Assembly (NCBI GenBank): GCA_002435835.1
Contig: DIVM01000332.1
Coordinates: 1-32,752 of the forward strand
Length of the DNA stretch: 32,752 bases
From: Firmicutes bacterium UBA6132
GTDB lineage: Bacteria; Bacillota_A; Clostridia; Tissierellales; Sedimentibacteraceae
Direction of reading: 5' to 3'
Shown here: positions 7,694 to 16,326 of the stretch, piece after piece
Layout of the letters: every line of letters begins with the position of its first letter
Position numbering within the stretch: position 1 is the first letter of the stretch
Program-made: the position numbers and the translations under genes
The notes under the pieces: model-generated
What the model saw: only the letters and a program-made list of their open reading frames with translations
What the model was told of the DNA's origin: nothing
The model's database searches: none

Positions 7694-7728
7694 TCCCTTT
7701 AATTTTCCTTGGACGGAAGTTAGAGGGA
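7694..7728 (+). terminator. Possible weak terminator hairpin
   Basis: TCCCTTTAA (7694-7702) pairs with TTAGAGGGA (7720-7728), one G-T pair included, and a further short inner pairing is possible. An AT-rich but not pure T tail follows. It lies about 45 bases after the membrane-protein stop. Confidence 0.4.
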
Positions 7729-7863
7729 ATTTATATATAAAATTGTGGAAAGCATTGTGTATGTATTAAGTATATGTGAGTGCATTTAAAGAATTGAAAA
7801 TCTAATATTGGTTAAAATAGTATTATTGCAATAGATAAATAATTGATATTAGGAGATGATCAA

Positions 7864-8472
7864 ATGGATGATTTAAATTGGATTTGGCAAACAATACTTA
7901 TATTTTATGGGGGGAGTATAATTTTAAGATTAGGAGGAAGAAAATCCATATCACAGATGACAATTACTCAAGTGGTTGTAATGATAGGAATTGGTTCATT
8001 ATTGATTCAGCCTATAGCGGGAAAAAATATATTCCGTACCTTAGCTGTTGGATTAGTAATAACATTACTGATGATAATGACTGAATATTTAGAGATGAAG
8101 TTTGATACTTTAGAAAACATATCTACTGGTAAAGCACAAATTGTTATAGAAAAGGGTATATTAAATACAAAAAACTTAAGAAAACTTAGAATGTCAGTTG
8201 ATAGGCTTGAAACGCGATTAAGACAATCAGGTATATCCTCTATAGAAGATGTAAAATATGCTACTATCGAAGTTAGTGGTCAATTGGGATATGAATTAAA
8301 CGAAAATAAAAAACCAATTACTAAAGAGGATTTCAATTTATTGATGAGCGAAATATCACAGCTAAAGAAGTTTATAGGAATGAATACAAATTTACAGACA
8401 AATGAAAATCAAGGAAATAATATTTTTAATGAAATTAAAACTAAAAAATTTGAAGGAAAAAATGAGCTCTGA
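7864..8472 (+). CDS. DUF421 (YetF/YdfR-like) membrane protein
   Basis: About 202 residues. Three hydrophobic helices at the N-terminus (roughly 7-25, 33-50, 57-75) are followed by a cytosolic domain with the family pattern NLRKLRMSVDRLETRLRQSG, then SSIEDVKYATIEVSGQLGY. This is the DUF421 topology. The B. subtilis relatives YetF and YdfR are linked to spore or membrane functions, but no biochemical role can be given here. The C-terminal 40 residues are a polar, charged extension. An upstream TTG at 7843 is in frame, but AGGAGA at 7851-7856 fits ATG 7864 with 7 bases of spacing. It is monocistronic, with a likely terminator at 8564. Confidence 0.8.
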   Translation: MDDLNWIWQTILIFYGGSIILRLGGRKSISQMTITQVVVMIGIGSLLIQPIAGKNIFRTLAVGLVITLLMIMTEYLEMKFDTLENISTGKAQIVIEKGILNTKNLRKLRMSVDRLETRLRQSGISSIEDVKYATIEVSGQLGYELNENKKPITKEDFNLLMSEISQLKKFIGMNTNLQTNENQGNNIFNEIKTKKFEGKNEL

Positions 8473-8563
8473 TAAAAATTAAATTTTCCTCTGATAATTT
8501 ATAAATACAAATGAAATTGTAAGTGATAACTGATTTTTTAATTAAATATTTATGTGTTCTTTT

Positions 8564-8597
8564 ATTCTCTTGACTAAAGTCTTAGGGAATTTTTTTG
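8564..8597 (+). terminator. Terminator after the DUF421 gene
   Basis: Imperfect stem (TTCTCTTGAC against GTCTTAGGGAA, one bulge) with a 4-base loop, then seven T residues. Confidence 0.5.
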
Positions 8598-8646
8598 TAT
8601 AGAGGGTATTCCTGTGTGGTATAAATAAACCATTAAAACCATCAAT

Positions 8647-8675
8647 TTGCATATACCATAAAAATATGGTATACT
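8647..8675 (+). promoter_or_regulatory. Promoter with palindromic operator for the glycosyltransferase gene
   Basis: The -35 TTGCAT (8647-8652) and -10 TATACT (8670-8675) are 17 bases apart. The spacer is almost entirely a perfect 9-bp inverted repeat, TATACCATA (8652-8660) and TATGGTATA (8665-8673) around AAAA, overlapping both boxes. This is the layout of a repressor site. No regulator gene is adjacent. Confidence 0.55.
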
Positions 8676-8730
8676 ATAATTAATAGTTTTATAAATTATA
8701 GTATTTTAAATGACGAAAGGAGACGAGAAA

Positions 8731-10005
8731 TTGAAGGAATACAAAAAAAAGATTAAAGTAGGAATTGGTTTTGCCACAGGTCGAAAAAGTTTTCAACAAA
8801 TATTGAAAACGTATATCTATAATTGGAGGGAATGTGGTTTAACAGAAAACGAAGATGTAAGCTTAAATTTAATAGTCGCTTATGATTTGAAATATTCTAA
8901 TACTAAAAAAACTGACTATACAAATATAAACCAGAATTTGGTTGATTTGGTTGATGATACTTACTTCATAGGTAGCGATTTTATTGAGCAGGAAGTCAAA
9001 CATTTAATAAACAATGATATAATTACCAATGAAGAGGCACAATTGCTTTTTGAAAGTGGATATGCTGCAAAACGTAATGCGGTGCTTTACACAGCAATTA
9101 AAAACGAAATTGATTATCTGATTTTTCTTGATGATGATGAATATCCTATCGCGGTTACTAATACACGATCTGACGCTGTATGGGGAGGTCAGCATGTTTT
9201 AAAAACTCATTTAGAAAACATAAAAAATTCTGATATAACAAATGGCTATCACTGTGGATATATTTCGCCTATTCCATACATTGACTTTAATCAAACCATG
9301 ACTGAAACAGATTTTCGTTATTTTATAGAATCTATAAGTAACGACATAATTAATTGGGATAAAATAAAAAAACTTATGAATGACGGCGGTGTTACATATG
9401 CCGATACAAAAATACTGACAAGTGATGAATCTGTTGAAGCAGAAGAAATAAATCACACTAAGTTTATTTCTGGTGCTAACCTATGCATCAATCTAACTGA
9501 CCCCAAACGCGTATTGCCGTTTTACAATCCTCCAGGAGCGCGAGGAGAAGATACTTTCTTAAGCACATGTTTAAGTGAACGTAAGGTAATGAGAGTGCCC
9601 TGCTATACATTTCATGATGGGTTTTCCACATACAATCACCTTATGAACGGTGTGCTTCCTATAAAATTAAAATATATCAAGGCTGATTCCAAGGCAATCA
9701 TTGACAGGTTTTATAAAGCCTGTATAGGATGGATTCGTTATAAACCACTTCTTTTATATATTACTCAAAGAGAAAATTATGATATTAAAATTAAAGAGAT
9801 GCGTGAGAACCTTGGTATTACACTTCCTAAAATATGCGACTATTTTGAAAGGTCAGATTTTATGAATATTTCTGATGAGCTTGAGAAATATCATGATAAT
9901 GTTAATAAACATTATATGCAATTTTTGCAAACACAAAATGCTTGGTCTAAAATTTGTGAACTAACTTCAATAAATGATGATGAAGCAGCAATATCAAGCT
10001 TATAA
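8731..10005 (+). CDS. GT-A-like glycosyltransferase
   Basis: About 424 residues, probably cytosolic. The N-terminus KIKVGIGFATGRKSF is a first Rossmann-like strand. The middle holds DYLIFLDDDEYP, a DxD-type metal and nucleotide-sugar site, and FISGANLCINL followed by PPGARGEDTFLS, which has the ED acceptor or base pattern of GT-A enzymes. I cannot name the family or the sugar. Helical residues fill the last 130 positions, with no transmembrane segment. An ATG at 8710 is in frame but has no ribosome site. AAAGGAG at 8716-8722 lies 8 bases before TTG 8731, so TTG is my start. The gene is monocistronic between its own operator-bearing promoter and a strong terminator. Confidence 0.7.
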   Translation: MKEYKKKIKVGIGFATGRKSFQQILKTYIYNWRECGLTENEDVSLNLIVAYDLKYSNTKKTDYTNINQNLVDLVDDTYFIGSDFIEQEVKHLINNDIITNEEAQLLFESGYAAKRNAVLYTAIKNEIDYLIFLDDDEYPIAVTNTRSDAVWGGQHVLKTHLENIKNSDITNGYHCGYISPIPYIDFNQTMTETDFRYFIESISNDIINWDKIKKLMNDGGVTYADTKILTSDESVEAEEINHTKFISGANLCINLTDPKRVLPFYNPPGARGEDTFLSTCLSERKVMRVPCYTFHDGFSTYNHLMNGVLPIKLKYIKADSKAIIDRFYKACIGWIRYKPLLLYITQRENYDIKIKEMRENLGITLPKICDYFERSDFMNISDELEKYHDNVNKHYMQFLQTQNAWSKICELTSINDDEAAISSL

Positions 10006-10093
10006 ATATAAAAATACATAAAATATTTCAATTACTTAGTTGTTTTGGTGAAATATGTTTGGAAATTAATTAGAAAATTTATAATGACAAAAG

Positions 10094-10130
10094 ATCATAT
10101 ATAAATCAATATTTATATATGATTTTTTTT
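10094..10130 (+). terminator. Terminator after the glycosyltransferase gene
   Basis: Perfect 13-bp stem ATCATATATAAAT (10094-10106) with 10111-10123, 4-base loop, then eight or more T residues. Confidence 0.85.
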
Positions 10131-10185
10131 ATTGTAACAGAAAAGATATTAAAAAGAAAAATATATCTATATTTTTTTGCGAGAT

Positions 10186-10236
10186 TGTCGATATATATAA
10201 GTAGTATATTGTAAAATTATATCGAATTATGTCGAA
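10186..10236 (+). promoter_or_regulatory. Spo0A-box-like sites upstream of the chemoreceptor gene
   Basis: A perfect 0A box TGTCGAA lies at 10230-10236 with a near match TATCGAA at 10220-10226, exactly 10 bp apart, and TGTCGAT at 10186-10192. Tandem boxes separated by 3 bp are a known Spo0A arrangement. A role here is inferred. Confidence 0.35.
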
Positions 10237-10289
10237 TAGCTAATAAATAAGATTAAAATTCAAATTCAAATAATAGGAGGGATTTTTTA

Positions 10290-12293
10290 ATGAAAAAATT
10301 CAACATCAGTGGAATTAAGACGAAATTAATTATTTATTTCTCATTTTTAATATTAATATCATCAATTACTTTAGGCATTATAACAATACAAAGGGCTGGT
10401 TTAATTGTAACGCAAGAAGCAGAATTATCACTTGCTTTATTGGCTAAAGATGCATCTAAGTTAACAGAAAGCAGAATAGAAACACAACAAAGAACATTGG
10501 ACATGATATCGCTAATACCAAATATTAATTCAATGGATTGGAAATTACAAAAACCAATATTAGAAAAGCAAATAGAGAAATCAAATTTTTTAGACATAGC
10601 AGTAGTTTATCCCGATGGCAAAGCATATTATTCAAGTGGAACAGTTAGCAATTTAGGTGACAGAGAATATGTAAAAAAAGCATTATCTGGAGAGCCTAAT
10701 GTTTCTGATTTAATAATGAGTAAAATAACAAATCAAGTTGTCTTAATGTACGCTACTCCTATCGAAAAAGATGGGAAAGTTGTAGGAGCATTAGTTGGAA
10801 GAAGAGACGGTAATGCTTTGAGTTTGATTACAGATGATGCAGGTTTTGGAGAAAGTGGATATGGATATATAATAAACAACAGCGGAACAGTGGTAGCTCA
10901 CCCGGACAGAGAAAAGGTAATGAATCAATTTAATCCAATTTTAGGCGTAAAGAATGAGGAAAGTTTAACTTCATTAGCAACTTTATTTGAAAAGGTAATA
11001 GGAGAAAAAACAGGTGTAAGCGATTATACATTTGAGGGTAACAATTTATATGCAGGTTATGCACCAATAGAAGGTAGCAATTGGATTTTTATTATTACAG
11101 CTAATCAAGAAGAAGTTTTATCATCAATACCAGAATTACAAAGCATTATATTAAAAGTTCTTCTTGCAGTTTTAGCAATCAGTATTGTATTTGTATATTT
11201 AATAGGCAGTTCTATCGCAAATCCAATAGTAAAATCAATTCAATATATTAAAAAAATTGCTGATTTAGATTTAACCGTAGAAATTTCTGATAAATATAAA
11301 AAAAGAAAGGATGAAATAGGAGAACTTTCATCTGCATTGCAAATTATTATAGATAGTCTTAAAGAAATTATTACAGAAATCACAAATACTTCATCACAGG
11401 TTCTTAGTGCATCAGAAGAAATGTCTTCAGCTTCTCAACAATCTGCATCTGTTGCTGTGGAAATATCTCAAACAATTGAAGAAATAGCAAAAGGTGCATT
11501 TGACCAGGCACAAAGCACTCAGGAAGGATCAGTTAATGCAAATGAATTAGGCAGAATAATAGAAAGAGATCAAGTATATGTGAAAAACTTAAATGTTCAA
11601 ACTAATAAGGTGAATGATGTTGTGCTTGAAGGGTTGGATGAAATAACAAATTTATATAAAATAACTGAAGAAAGTAATGAAGCAAATAAAGAAATTAATG
11701 ATGTTATTGTGCAAACTAATGATAGTTCTATAAAAATAGGTCAAGCAAGCAATGTAATATCATCAATCGCGCAACAAACTAATTTGTTAGCTTTAAATGC
11801 AGCTATAGAAGCAGCAAGAGCTGGAAATGCTGGAAAGGGATTTGCAGTAGTTGCTGCAGAAATAAAAAACTTAGCACTACAGTCATCATCATCAACAAAA
11901 GAAATTGATGCTATAGTTGGCGAGCTACAACAAAATGCTCAAAATGCTGTTAAAACTATAAAAAGAGTATCAGTAATAACTGAAGAACAAACAAAAAGTG
12001 TAATTAAAAGTAAAGATAAATATCAACTTATCGCAACTGCTATGCAGGAAGCTGAAGATACTGTTAATCATTTAAATATTTCTGGGGAACAAATGGATAA
12101 TATGAAAGATAAAATACTTAGTAGTATGGAAAATCTTTCTGCAATTGCTGAAGAAAATTCTGCTGCTACTCAACAGGCAACTGCTTCAATAGAAGAGCAG
12201 GCTGCTTCTGCTGAAGAAATTTCTGCTACAAGTGAGGGTTTAACTACTTTAGCACAAAATTTACAAATATTAATATTAAAATTTAAAATTTAA
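10290..12293 (+). CDS. Methyl-accepting chemotaxis protein with dCache sensor
   Basis: A 667-residue membrane chemoreceptor that passes a ligand signal to CheA through CheW. TM1 covers about residues 13-32. An extracellular double-Cache domain (about 35-280) shows [22 protein letters not shown] and [19 protein letters not shown]2 lies near 284-308. A HAMP linker follows ([20 protein letters not shown]). The cytosolic coiled coil ends in the signalling tip [20 protein letters not shown] (about 491-510). A late [20 protein letters not shown] segment is the methylation region. The ligand is not deducible. ATG 10290 follows AGGAGGG. No other chemotaxis gene is nearby, as is common for receptors. 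Upstream Spo0A-like boxes may tie expression to stationary phase. Confidence 0.95.
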   Translation: MKKFNISGIKTKLIIYFSFLILISSITLGIITIQRAGLIVTQEAELSLALLAKDASKLTESRIETQQRTLDMISLIPNINSMDWKLQKPILEKQIEKSNFLDIAVVYPDGKAYYSSGTVSNLGDREYVKKALSGEPNVSDLIMSKITNQVVLMYATPIEKDGKVVGALVGRRDGNALSLITDDAGFGESGYGYIINNSGTVVAHPDREKVMNQFNPILGVKNEESLTSLATLFEKVIGEKTGVSDYTFEGNNLYAGYAPIEGSNWIFIITANQEEVLSSIPELQSIILKVLLAVLAISIVFVYLIGSSIANPIVKSIQYIKKIADLDLTVEISDKYKKRKDEIGELSSALQIIIDSLKEIITEITNTSSQVLSASEEMSSASQQSASVAVEISQTIEEIAKGAFDQAQSTQEGSVNANELGRIIERDQVYVKNLNVQTNKVNDVVLEGLDEITNLYKITEESNEANKEINDVIVQTNDSSIKIGQASNVISSIAQQTNLLALNAAIEAARAGNAGKGFAVVAAEIKNLALQSSSSTKEIDAIVGELQQNAQNAVKTIKRVSVITEEQTKSVIKSKDKYQLIATAMQEAEDTVNHLNISGEQMDNMKDKILSSMENLSAIAEENSAATQQATASIEEQAASAEEISATSEGLTTLAQNLQILILKFKI

Positions 12294-12319
12294 ATTTAAT
12301 GTAGTATAAAGTACAAAAT

Positions 12320-12366
12320 AAATAGCACCCAACTTAAACATCCTTACAAAGTTGAGTGCTATTTAT
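12320..12366 (+). terminator. Terminator after the chemoreceptor gene
   Basis: Arms AATAGCACCCAACTT and AAGTTGAGTGCTATT pair over 14 of 15 positions (one C/A mismatch) around a 14-base loop. The following tail is T-rich but interrupted. The end of a decayed minus-strand ORF lies in its right arm. Confidence 0.65.
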
Positions 12367-12538
12367 ATTCATTTTCAATTTCTGTTATGGTGGAATCACC
12401 TCTTTCTTTAGCATCTGCTATAACATATTCTCTTAATTTTTTCGATTATCTCTTTTTTGTAATTTTTCTAATAATTTCGTTAATTCCTTATTGTTCTGCC
12501 TTTTATTTTAAATCCATATGGCTTGGATTACCTCTAAT
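12359..12538 (-). pseudogene. Decayed small ORF of unknown function
   Basis: On the minus strand, IIRGNPSHMDLK (down to 12506) and KKLREYVIADAKERGDSTIT through ENEYK-stop (about 12442-12359) are in the same frame. Between them this frame has three TAA/TGA-type stops, while the next frame is open there (KRQNNKELTKLLEKLQKR). Two compensating single-base length changes in A-runs (12506-12508 and 12437-12442), or three nonsense changes, would restore one ORF of about 53-60 charged, helical residues. I do not recognise the family. It looks like a remnant, not a working gene. The overlapping plus-strand ORF is an artefact. Confidence 0.35.
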
Positions 12539-12569
12539 TATTTATCACTACATAGTGGTGAGGCGTTAG

Positions 12570-12828
12570 GTGGAACTAACATATCATTAGAATTTATAAA
12601 TGAAATAATCAATATATTTAGTAGAACTATGTTGTACTATATATATACCCATGAATAATACTTTTAAACAAGAAATATAAAAAATTCTATATTTTCTTTA
12701 AGCATATATTATAATATTTTAAATCTACTGATTTATAAGAAATCAATTTATGTTTAAGAAATATATATGGGGGTAAATATTAATTAATTATTTATTAGCT
12801 TATAAATACAGCATTAAGGTGGAGTATA
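12570..12828. other. Non-coding leader region of the GGDEF-EAL gene
   Basis: AT-rich and without a coding signal. No c-di-GMP riboswitch motif was recognised. TATAAT occurs near 12711, but no good -35 is present. The ribosome site GGTGGAG at about 12818-12824 serves the ATG at 12829. Confidence 0.5.
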
Positions 12829-14433
12829 ATGAATTTAAAAAACAAAAAATTAATATATGAAAATAAAAAATTAAATAACAGAAATGAAGCTCTAATTATA
12901 GTAGTTAAATATGGTGTTTTTGGTGTGTTGTGGATAATGCTGTCAGACAATATTATAGAAATATTATTTGATAATTTGGATGCATATAAAAATTTTCAGA
13001 CTTATAAAGGTTGGGCATTTGTTTTTTTGACTATGATTTTATTTTACTATTTAATTAATTATAGGGATAATCGCATTTCAAATTTTTCTAAGAATGAAAT
13101 TAGAGCAAATGAAGAACTTAATCTTTATGAAGAAAAGTTAAAACATATGGCATTTTATGATTCATTAACAAATCTTCCAAACAGGGCAATGTTCATTAAT
13201 GAGGTTAAGGATTTAATAGATAATAATTTAGGTAAAAGCAAATTTGCCATGGCATATCTTGATATAGATAATTTTAAATACATCAATGATACATTAGGTC
13301 ACCATGTTGGTAATGAATTTTTGATACATATATCAAATGCTTTATTAGATGAAGTTGATGACTCGGATGTAGTAGCAAGGCTTGGTGGAGATGAATTTGC
13401 AATTTTACTAAATAATGTAGATTCGGAAGAATCACTGATGGAAAATTTAAATAAAATTAAAGAAAATATTAGTGTTACTTGGGATTCTCATGATCACCAA
13501 TTTTTTATTACCATAAGCATAGGCGCAGCAATATTTCCTGACCAAGGTAGTGATATAACAACATTGCTTAAAAATTCTGATATTGCCATGTATGTAGCTA
13601 AAAATGAAGGTAAAAATAAAGTTATATTATATGAAGAAAGTTTTGAGGAAAATACCAGAAATCATATAAATATGGTTAATAAGTTACAAAAAGGATTAGA
13701 AAATAATGAATTTACAATTTATTGCCAAAACCAATATGAAATAAGTACAGGTAAAACAGTTGGAATGGAAATATTAGTTAGGTGGATCCATCCTTTAGAA
13801 GGAATTATTTATCCCGAAAAATTTATTTATTTAGCAGAAGAAACAGGTCAAATTTATATTTTAGAACAACAAATTATTAATCTTGCACTTGCTCAGAAGA
13901 TGAAACTGGAAGAAGAAGGGTTTAATAATATTAAATTGTCAATTAATATATCAAGTAAAACACTAATAAGTGATTTTCAATTTAGTAATTTAGAAAAAAT
14001 ATTTTCTTCTTATGATGTTGATTATTCTAACATAGTTATTGAAATTACTGAAACTGCAGTATTATCTAACTTGGAGTTAGCAGTTGAGAGGCTTAACATT
14101 TTAAAAAGTAAAGGTGTTAAAATCGCATTGGATGATTTTGGTACAGGGTATTCATCAATTACATATTTAAAGGATCTTCCTATTGATATAATTAAAATGG
14201 ATAGAAGCTATATTAACTCCATACCCAATGATGTTGTTAATACAGCCATTGTGAAAAATGTTTTAAATTTAGCTAAAGATTTGAATTTTATAGTTATTGC
14301 AGAAGGTATTGAAACAACCGAACAGTTAAATTATTTGAAAAATATAAATTGTCAAATTGGGCAGGGATATTATTTTGGTATGCCTTTAAGTACTGAAGAT
14401 GCTATTAATTTAATTAAAAGTTTATATGTTTAA
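12829..14433 (+). CDS. Membrane GGDEF-EAL protein (c-di-GMP synthesis and/or breakdown)
   Basis: 534 residues. An N-terminal module has two membrane helices (about 25-45 and 62-83) joined by a short loop ending FQTYKGWAFV, a sequence seen before many GGDEF domains. The GGDEF domain (about 103-270) has an intact RLGGDEFA signature. The inhibitory I-site is lost, because the position that should be R in RxxD is DDSD. The EAL domain (about 280-530) has EILVRW in place of EALxRW. It keeps the metal and catalytic residues: SINIS Asn, IEITET Glu, LDDFGTGYSS, KMDRSY and AEGIET Glu, plus QGYYFGMPL. Both activities look possible, and the phosphodiesterase site is complete. ATG 12829 follows GGTGGAG. 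It is monocistronic. Confidence 0.93.
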   Translation: MNLKNKKLIYENKKLNNRNEALIIVVKYGVFGVLWIMLSDNIIEILFDNLDAYKNFQTYKGWAFVFLTMILFYYLINYRDNRISNFSKNEIRANEELNLYEEKLKHMAFYDSLTNLPNRAMFINEVKDLIDNNLGKSKFAMAYLDIDNFKYINDTLGHHVGNEFLIHISNALLDEVDDSDVVARLGGDEFAILLNNVDSEESLMENLNKIKENISVTWDSHDHQFFITISIGAAIFPDQGSDITTLLKNSDIAMYVAKNEGKNKVILYEESFEENTRNHINMVNKLQKGLENNEFTIYCQNQYEISTGKTVGMEILVRWIHPLEGIIYPEKFIYLAEETGQIYILEQQIINLALAQKMKLEEEGFNNIKLSINISSKTLISDFQFSNLEKIFSSYDVDYSNIVIEITETAVLSNLELAVERLNILKSKGVKIALDDFGTGYSSITYLKDLPIDIIKMDRSYINSIPNDVVNTAIVKNVLNLAKDLNFIVIAEGIETTEQLNYLKNINCQIGQGYYFGMPLSTEDAINLIKSLYV

Positions 14434-14490
14434 AAAATTATTAATTAATAATATTTAACTGTTCATGAAGCTTGAATAAATTATTATTTT

Positions 14491-14586
14491 TGTCATACTG
14501 AGCGATCGCGAAGGATGTTGTTATTTCAATAACTTTATATTCTTCACTGCGTTAAAAATTATAGTTTTTCAGTAATCAGAATGATT
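14491..14586. repeat. Degenerate palindromic repeat (TGTCATnCTGAGCG type)
   Basis: TGTCATACTGAGCG with CGAAGGATG at about 14491-14517 and ATTCTTCACTGCG near 14550-14562, then CAGAATGAT at 14577-14585, resemble the two arms of a dispersed hairpin element known from many bacterial genomes (TGTCATTCTGAGCG, GCGAAGAATC and their complements). The right arm is split by about 14 bases of AT-rich DNA ending in TAATCAGA, and the left has several changes, so this is an old, decayed copy. Confidence 0.5.
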
Positions 14587-14613
14587 TAAAAGAAATTTTA
14601 AATCGTTTTTTTT
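14580..14613 (+). terminator. Terminator after the GGDEF-EAL gene
   Basis: A 12-bp stem (14580-14591 with 14596-14607, one T-G pair) is capped by a GAAA tetraloop and followed by an eight-T run. Confidence 0.85.
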
Positions 14614-14865
14614 ATATTATAGGGAAGTACTACTTTCATATAATATAAAAAATAAGGGGTGAAGGGGAAGAATTCTTGTTAAAGAAATATTAATTTAAAT
14701 ATTTTTTTATGAATTTTAATATAGAATTCAGACTAATAATTATGAATTTGTTTAATAAAATATAAAAAACATCTAAAATTAATTAATGATAAAAAAATAA
14801 CGTTATAGGCTGAATTGTTAATGTTTAGTCAATATCTACTATGTAAAATAAACATGTTAAATTTG
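14614..14865. other. AT-rich non-coding stretch
   Basis: No coding signal, no trace of a GTPase domain for the CobW C-terminal gene downstream, and no recognised RNA element. Confidence 0.5.
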
Positions 14866-14895
14866 TTGAAATAAAACTTTTGTTATGCATATAAT
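14866..14895 (+). promoter_or_regulatory. Promoter of the CobW_C gene
   Basis: TTGAAA (14866-14871) and TATAAT (14890-14895) with an 18-base spacer, 35 bases before the ATG at 14931. Confidence 0.6.
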
Positions 14896-14930
14896 ATACA
14901 AAGATAATTAAATTATAAGGGGATGATGCT

Positions 14931-15242
14931 ATGTTAAACAAAAATTTAAGAACTGTGGTATTAAGTGAAAGCAGACCTTTGGATAAAGAAAAAGTGGATG
15001 CTTGGATTCATGATCTTTTTGTTTCGGATGATATTAAAGTATTGAGCAGTAAAGGTGTTTTCAATTTTATTTATTGTGATTATATTTATGAGTTTGAATC
15101 ATATAGTAAAACTTTTAATTCAAAAGCAGACCAGTATTGGCAAAATGACGATGATAGGAAAAGTGTAGTTGTTTTAATAGGTGAAAATCTTGGTAATGAA
15201 ATAAAATATTATAAGGATTTTCGTAATTGTATTGCTAATTAA
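14931..15242 (+). CDS. Free-standing CobW C-terminal-domain protein
   Basis: A 103-residue protein matching only the C-terminal domain of CobW/YjiA-type (COG0523) metal-handling GTPases: a VVLSESRPLDKEKVDAWIHD segment, SSKGVFNF (the RSKG-type strand), CDYIYEF and RKSVVVLIGENL (the family's closing strand). In full CobW proteins this domain follows a GTPase domain of about 200 residues with Walker A and CxCC. None of that is present upstream. The gene has its own promoter, GGGGATG ribosome site and ATG exactly at the domain boundary, so it looks expressed as a single domain and not simply broken. The metal-related role is inferred from the family. A strong terminator follows. Confidence 0.75.
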   Translation: MLNKNLRTVVLSESRPLDKEKVDAWIHDLFVSDDIKVLSSKGVFNFIYCDYIYEFESYSKTFNSKADQYWQNDDDRKSVVVLIGENLGNEIKYYKDFRNCIAN

Positions 15243-15318
15243 AAGTTATAATTAAAGGAAAGACAGGTTACTTTAAATGATCGTTATATTTAATTGTATG
15301 GATTTTAGGAGATGGTTA

Positions 15319-15360
15319 AAAACAAACCCTCCAACTGTGTTGGGGGGGTTGTTTTTTTAT
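15319..15360. terminator. Bidirectional terminator between the CobW_C and AIM24 genes
   Basis: GC-rich stem around CCCTCCAAC / GTTGGGGGGG, extended by A-T pairs (with bulges), and T7 on the plus strand. On the minus strand the product ends GTTTGTTTTT. It serves both converging genes. Confidence 0.8.
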
Positions 15361-15362
15361 AT

Positions 15363-16172
15363 TTAATCGTTACCAAAAATATTTCCTAATCCAATATTGC
15401 CCAAGAGGCTTCCTTCACCTTTTGAAGAATCATTTCCATTTCTTCTTCCAGCTTCGAAAATTCTGTCCGCCATTCTGCTAAAAGGTAGAGATTGAAGCCA
15501 TACAGTTCCTGGACCTCTTAAAGTAGCTAAAAATAAACCTTCACCACCAAATATAGCACTTTTTACATTGCCTGTGAATTGAACATCATAGTTAACTTGA
15601 CCTGTTAATGCCACTAAACACCCTGTATCAATTTTTAGTATTTCATTAGGATTAAGTTCTTTTTTAATAATTGTTCCACCAGCATGTAAAAATGCTAATC
15701 CATCCCCAGATAATCTTTGCATTATGAAGCCTTCACCTCCAAAGAAACCAACACCTATTTTCTTTTGAAATGCTATATTAATTGATATACCTTTTGCTGA
15801 ACATAAATATGAATCTCTCTGGCAAATTATTTGTCCACCATATTCTAATAAATTTATTGGTATGATTTTACCTGGATAAGGAGCAGCAAAAGCAATTACT
15901 TTTTTATCATTTGCTCTATTAGTAAATGTAGTCGAATATAAATTTTCTCCTGTTAATACTCTTTTGCCAGCAGTAGCTAAAATACCTTTTAAACCTTTTC
16001 CTGCATTTTGATTGTTGCCATCTCCAAAAACAGTATCCATTTCAATATTGGAGTCCATATACATCATTGCACCTGGCTCAGCAACTATTGTTTCACCGTA
16101 ATCTAATCCAATTTCAACGAATTGAATATCGTCTCCAAAAACTTGATAATCAACTTCATGCGCCCTTCCCAT
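15363..16172 (-). CDS. AIM24 / TIGR00266-family protein
   Basis: A 269-residue beta-rich protein of the AIM24 (TIGR00266, YcxC/YjlC-like) family. Typical features are the early GETIVAEPGAMMYMDSNI, the glycine-rich GFFGGEGFIMQRLSGDGLAF, HAGGTI, and IFGGEGLFLATLRGPGTVWL before a SLPFSRMADRI segment. The tail is glycine-rich (GSLLGNIGLGNIFG), as in many bacterial members. No signal peptide or membrane helix is present. The function is unknown; the yeast homologue acts in the mitochondrial inner membrane. The start is ATG 16172, 5 bases after GGAGG. A TTG four codons upstream lies in the ribosome site itself. Two large inverted repeats cover its promoter. Confidence 0.88.
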   Translation of the reverse strand: MGRAHEVDYQVFGDDIQFVEIGLDYGETIVAEPGAMMYMDSNIEMDTVFGDGNNQNAGKGLKGILATAGKRVLTGENLYSTTFTNRANDKKVIAFAAPYPGKIIPINLLEYGGQIICQRDSYLCSAKGISINIAFQKKIGVGFFGGEGFIMQRLSGDGLAFLHAGGTIIKKELNPNEILKIDTGCLVALTGQVNYDVQFTGNVKSAIFGGEGLFLATLRGPGTVWLQSLPFSRMADRIFEAGRRNGNDSSKGEGSLLGNIGLGNIFGND

Positions 16173-16208
16173 AAAAACCTCCAAAATAATTATTATTTTA
16201 ACAAAACA

Positions 16209-16262
16209 CGTATAATATAATTATACGATACAGGAATATTTTTACAAGTAAAATATTCCTGT
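16209..16262 (-). promoter_or_regulatory. Promoter and two inverted repeats upstream of the AIM24 gene
   Basis: Minus-strand -35 TTGTAA (16242-16247) and -10 TATAAT (16220-16225), spacer 16. Two perfect inverted repeats overlap them: CGTATAA / TTATACG (16209-16227, 5-base centre) over the -10, and ACAGGAATATTTT (16230-16242) with 16250-16262 over the -35. The second, with 13-bp arms, could alternatively be the end hairpin of the upstream MFS transcript. Confidence 0.5.
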
Positions 16263-16326
16263 AATTAAAAGTATTAGTTGATATAAAATGTATTACTAAC
16301 TATGTGTATTTAAAGTTTTAAATATA

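Noticed and set aside
12387..12569. 60-residue plus-strand ORF
   Set aside because: No ribosome site, T-rich low-complexity coding, and it is the reverse of a better minus-strand remnant.
12570..12828. c-di-GMP riboswitch before the GGDEF-EAL gene
   Set aside because: None of the conserved GEMM-type core sequences can be found.
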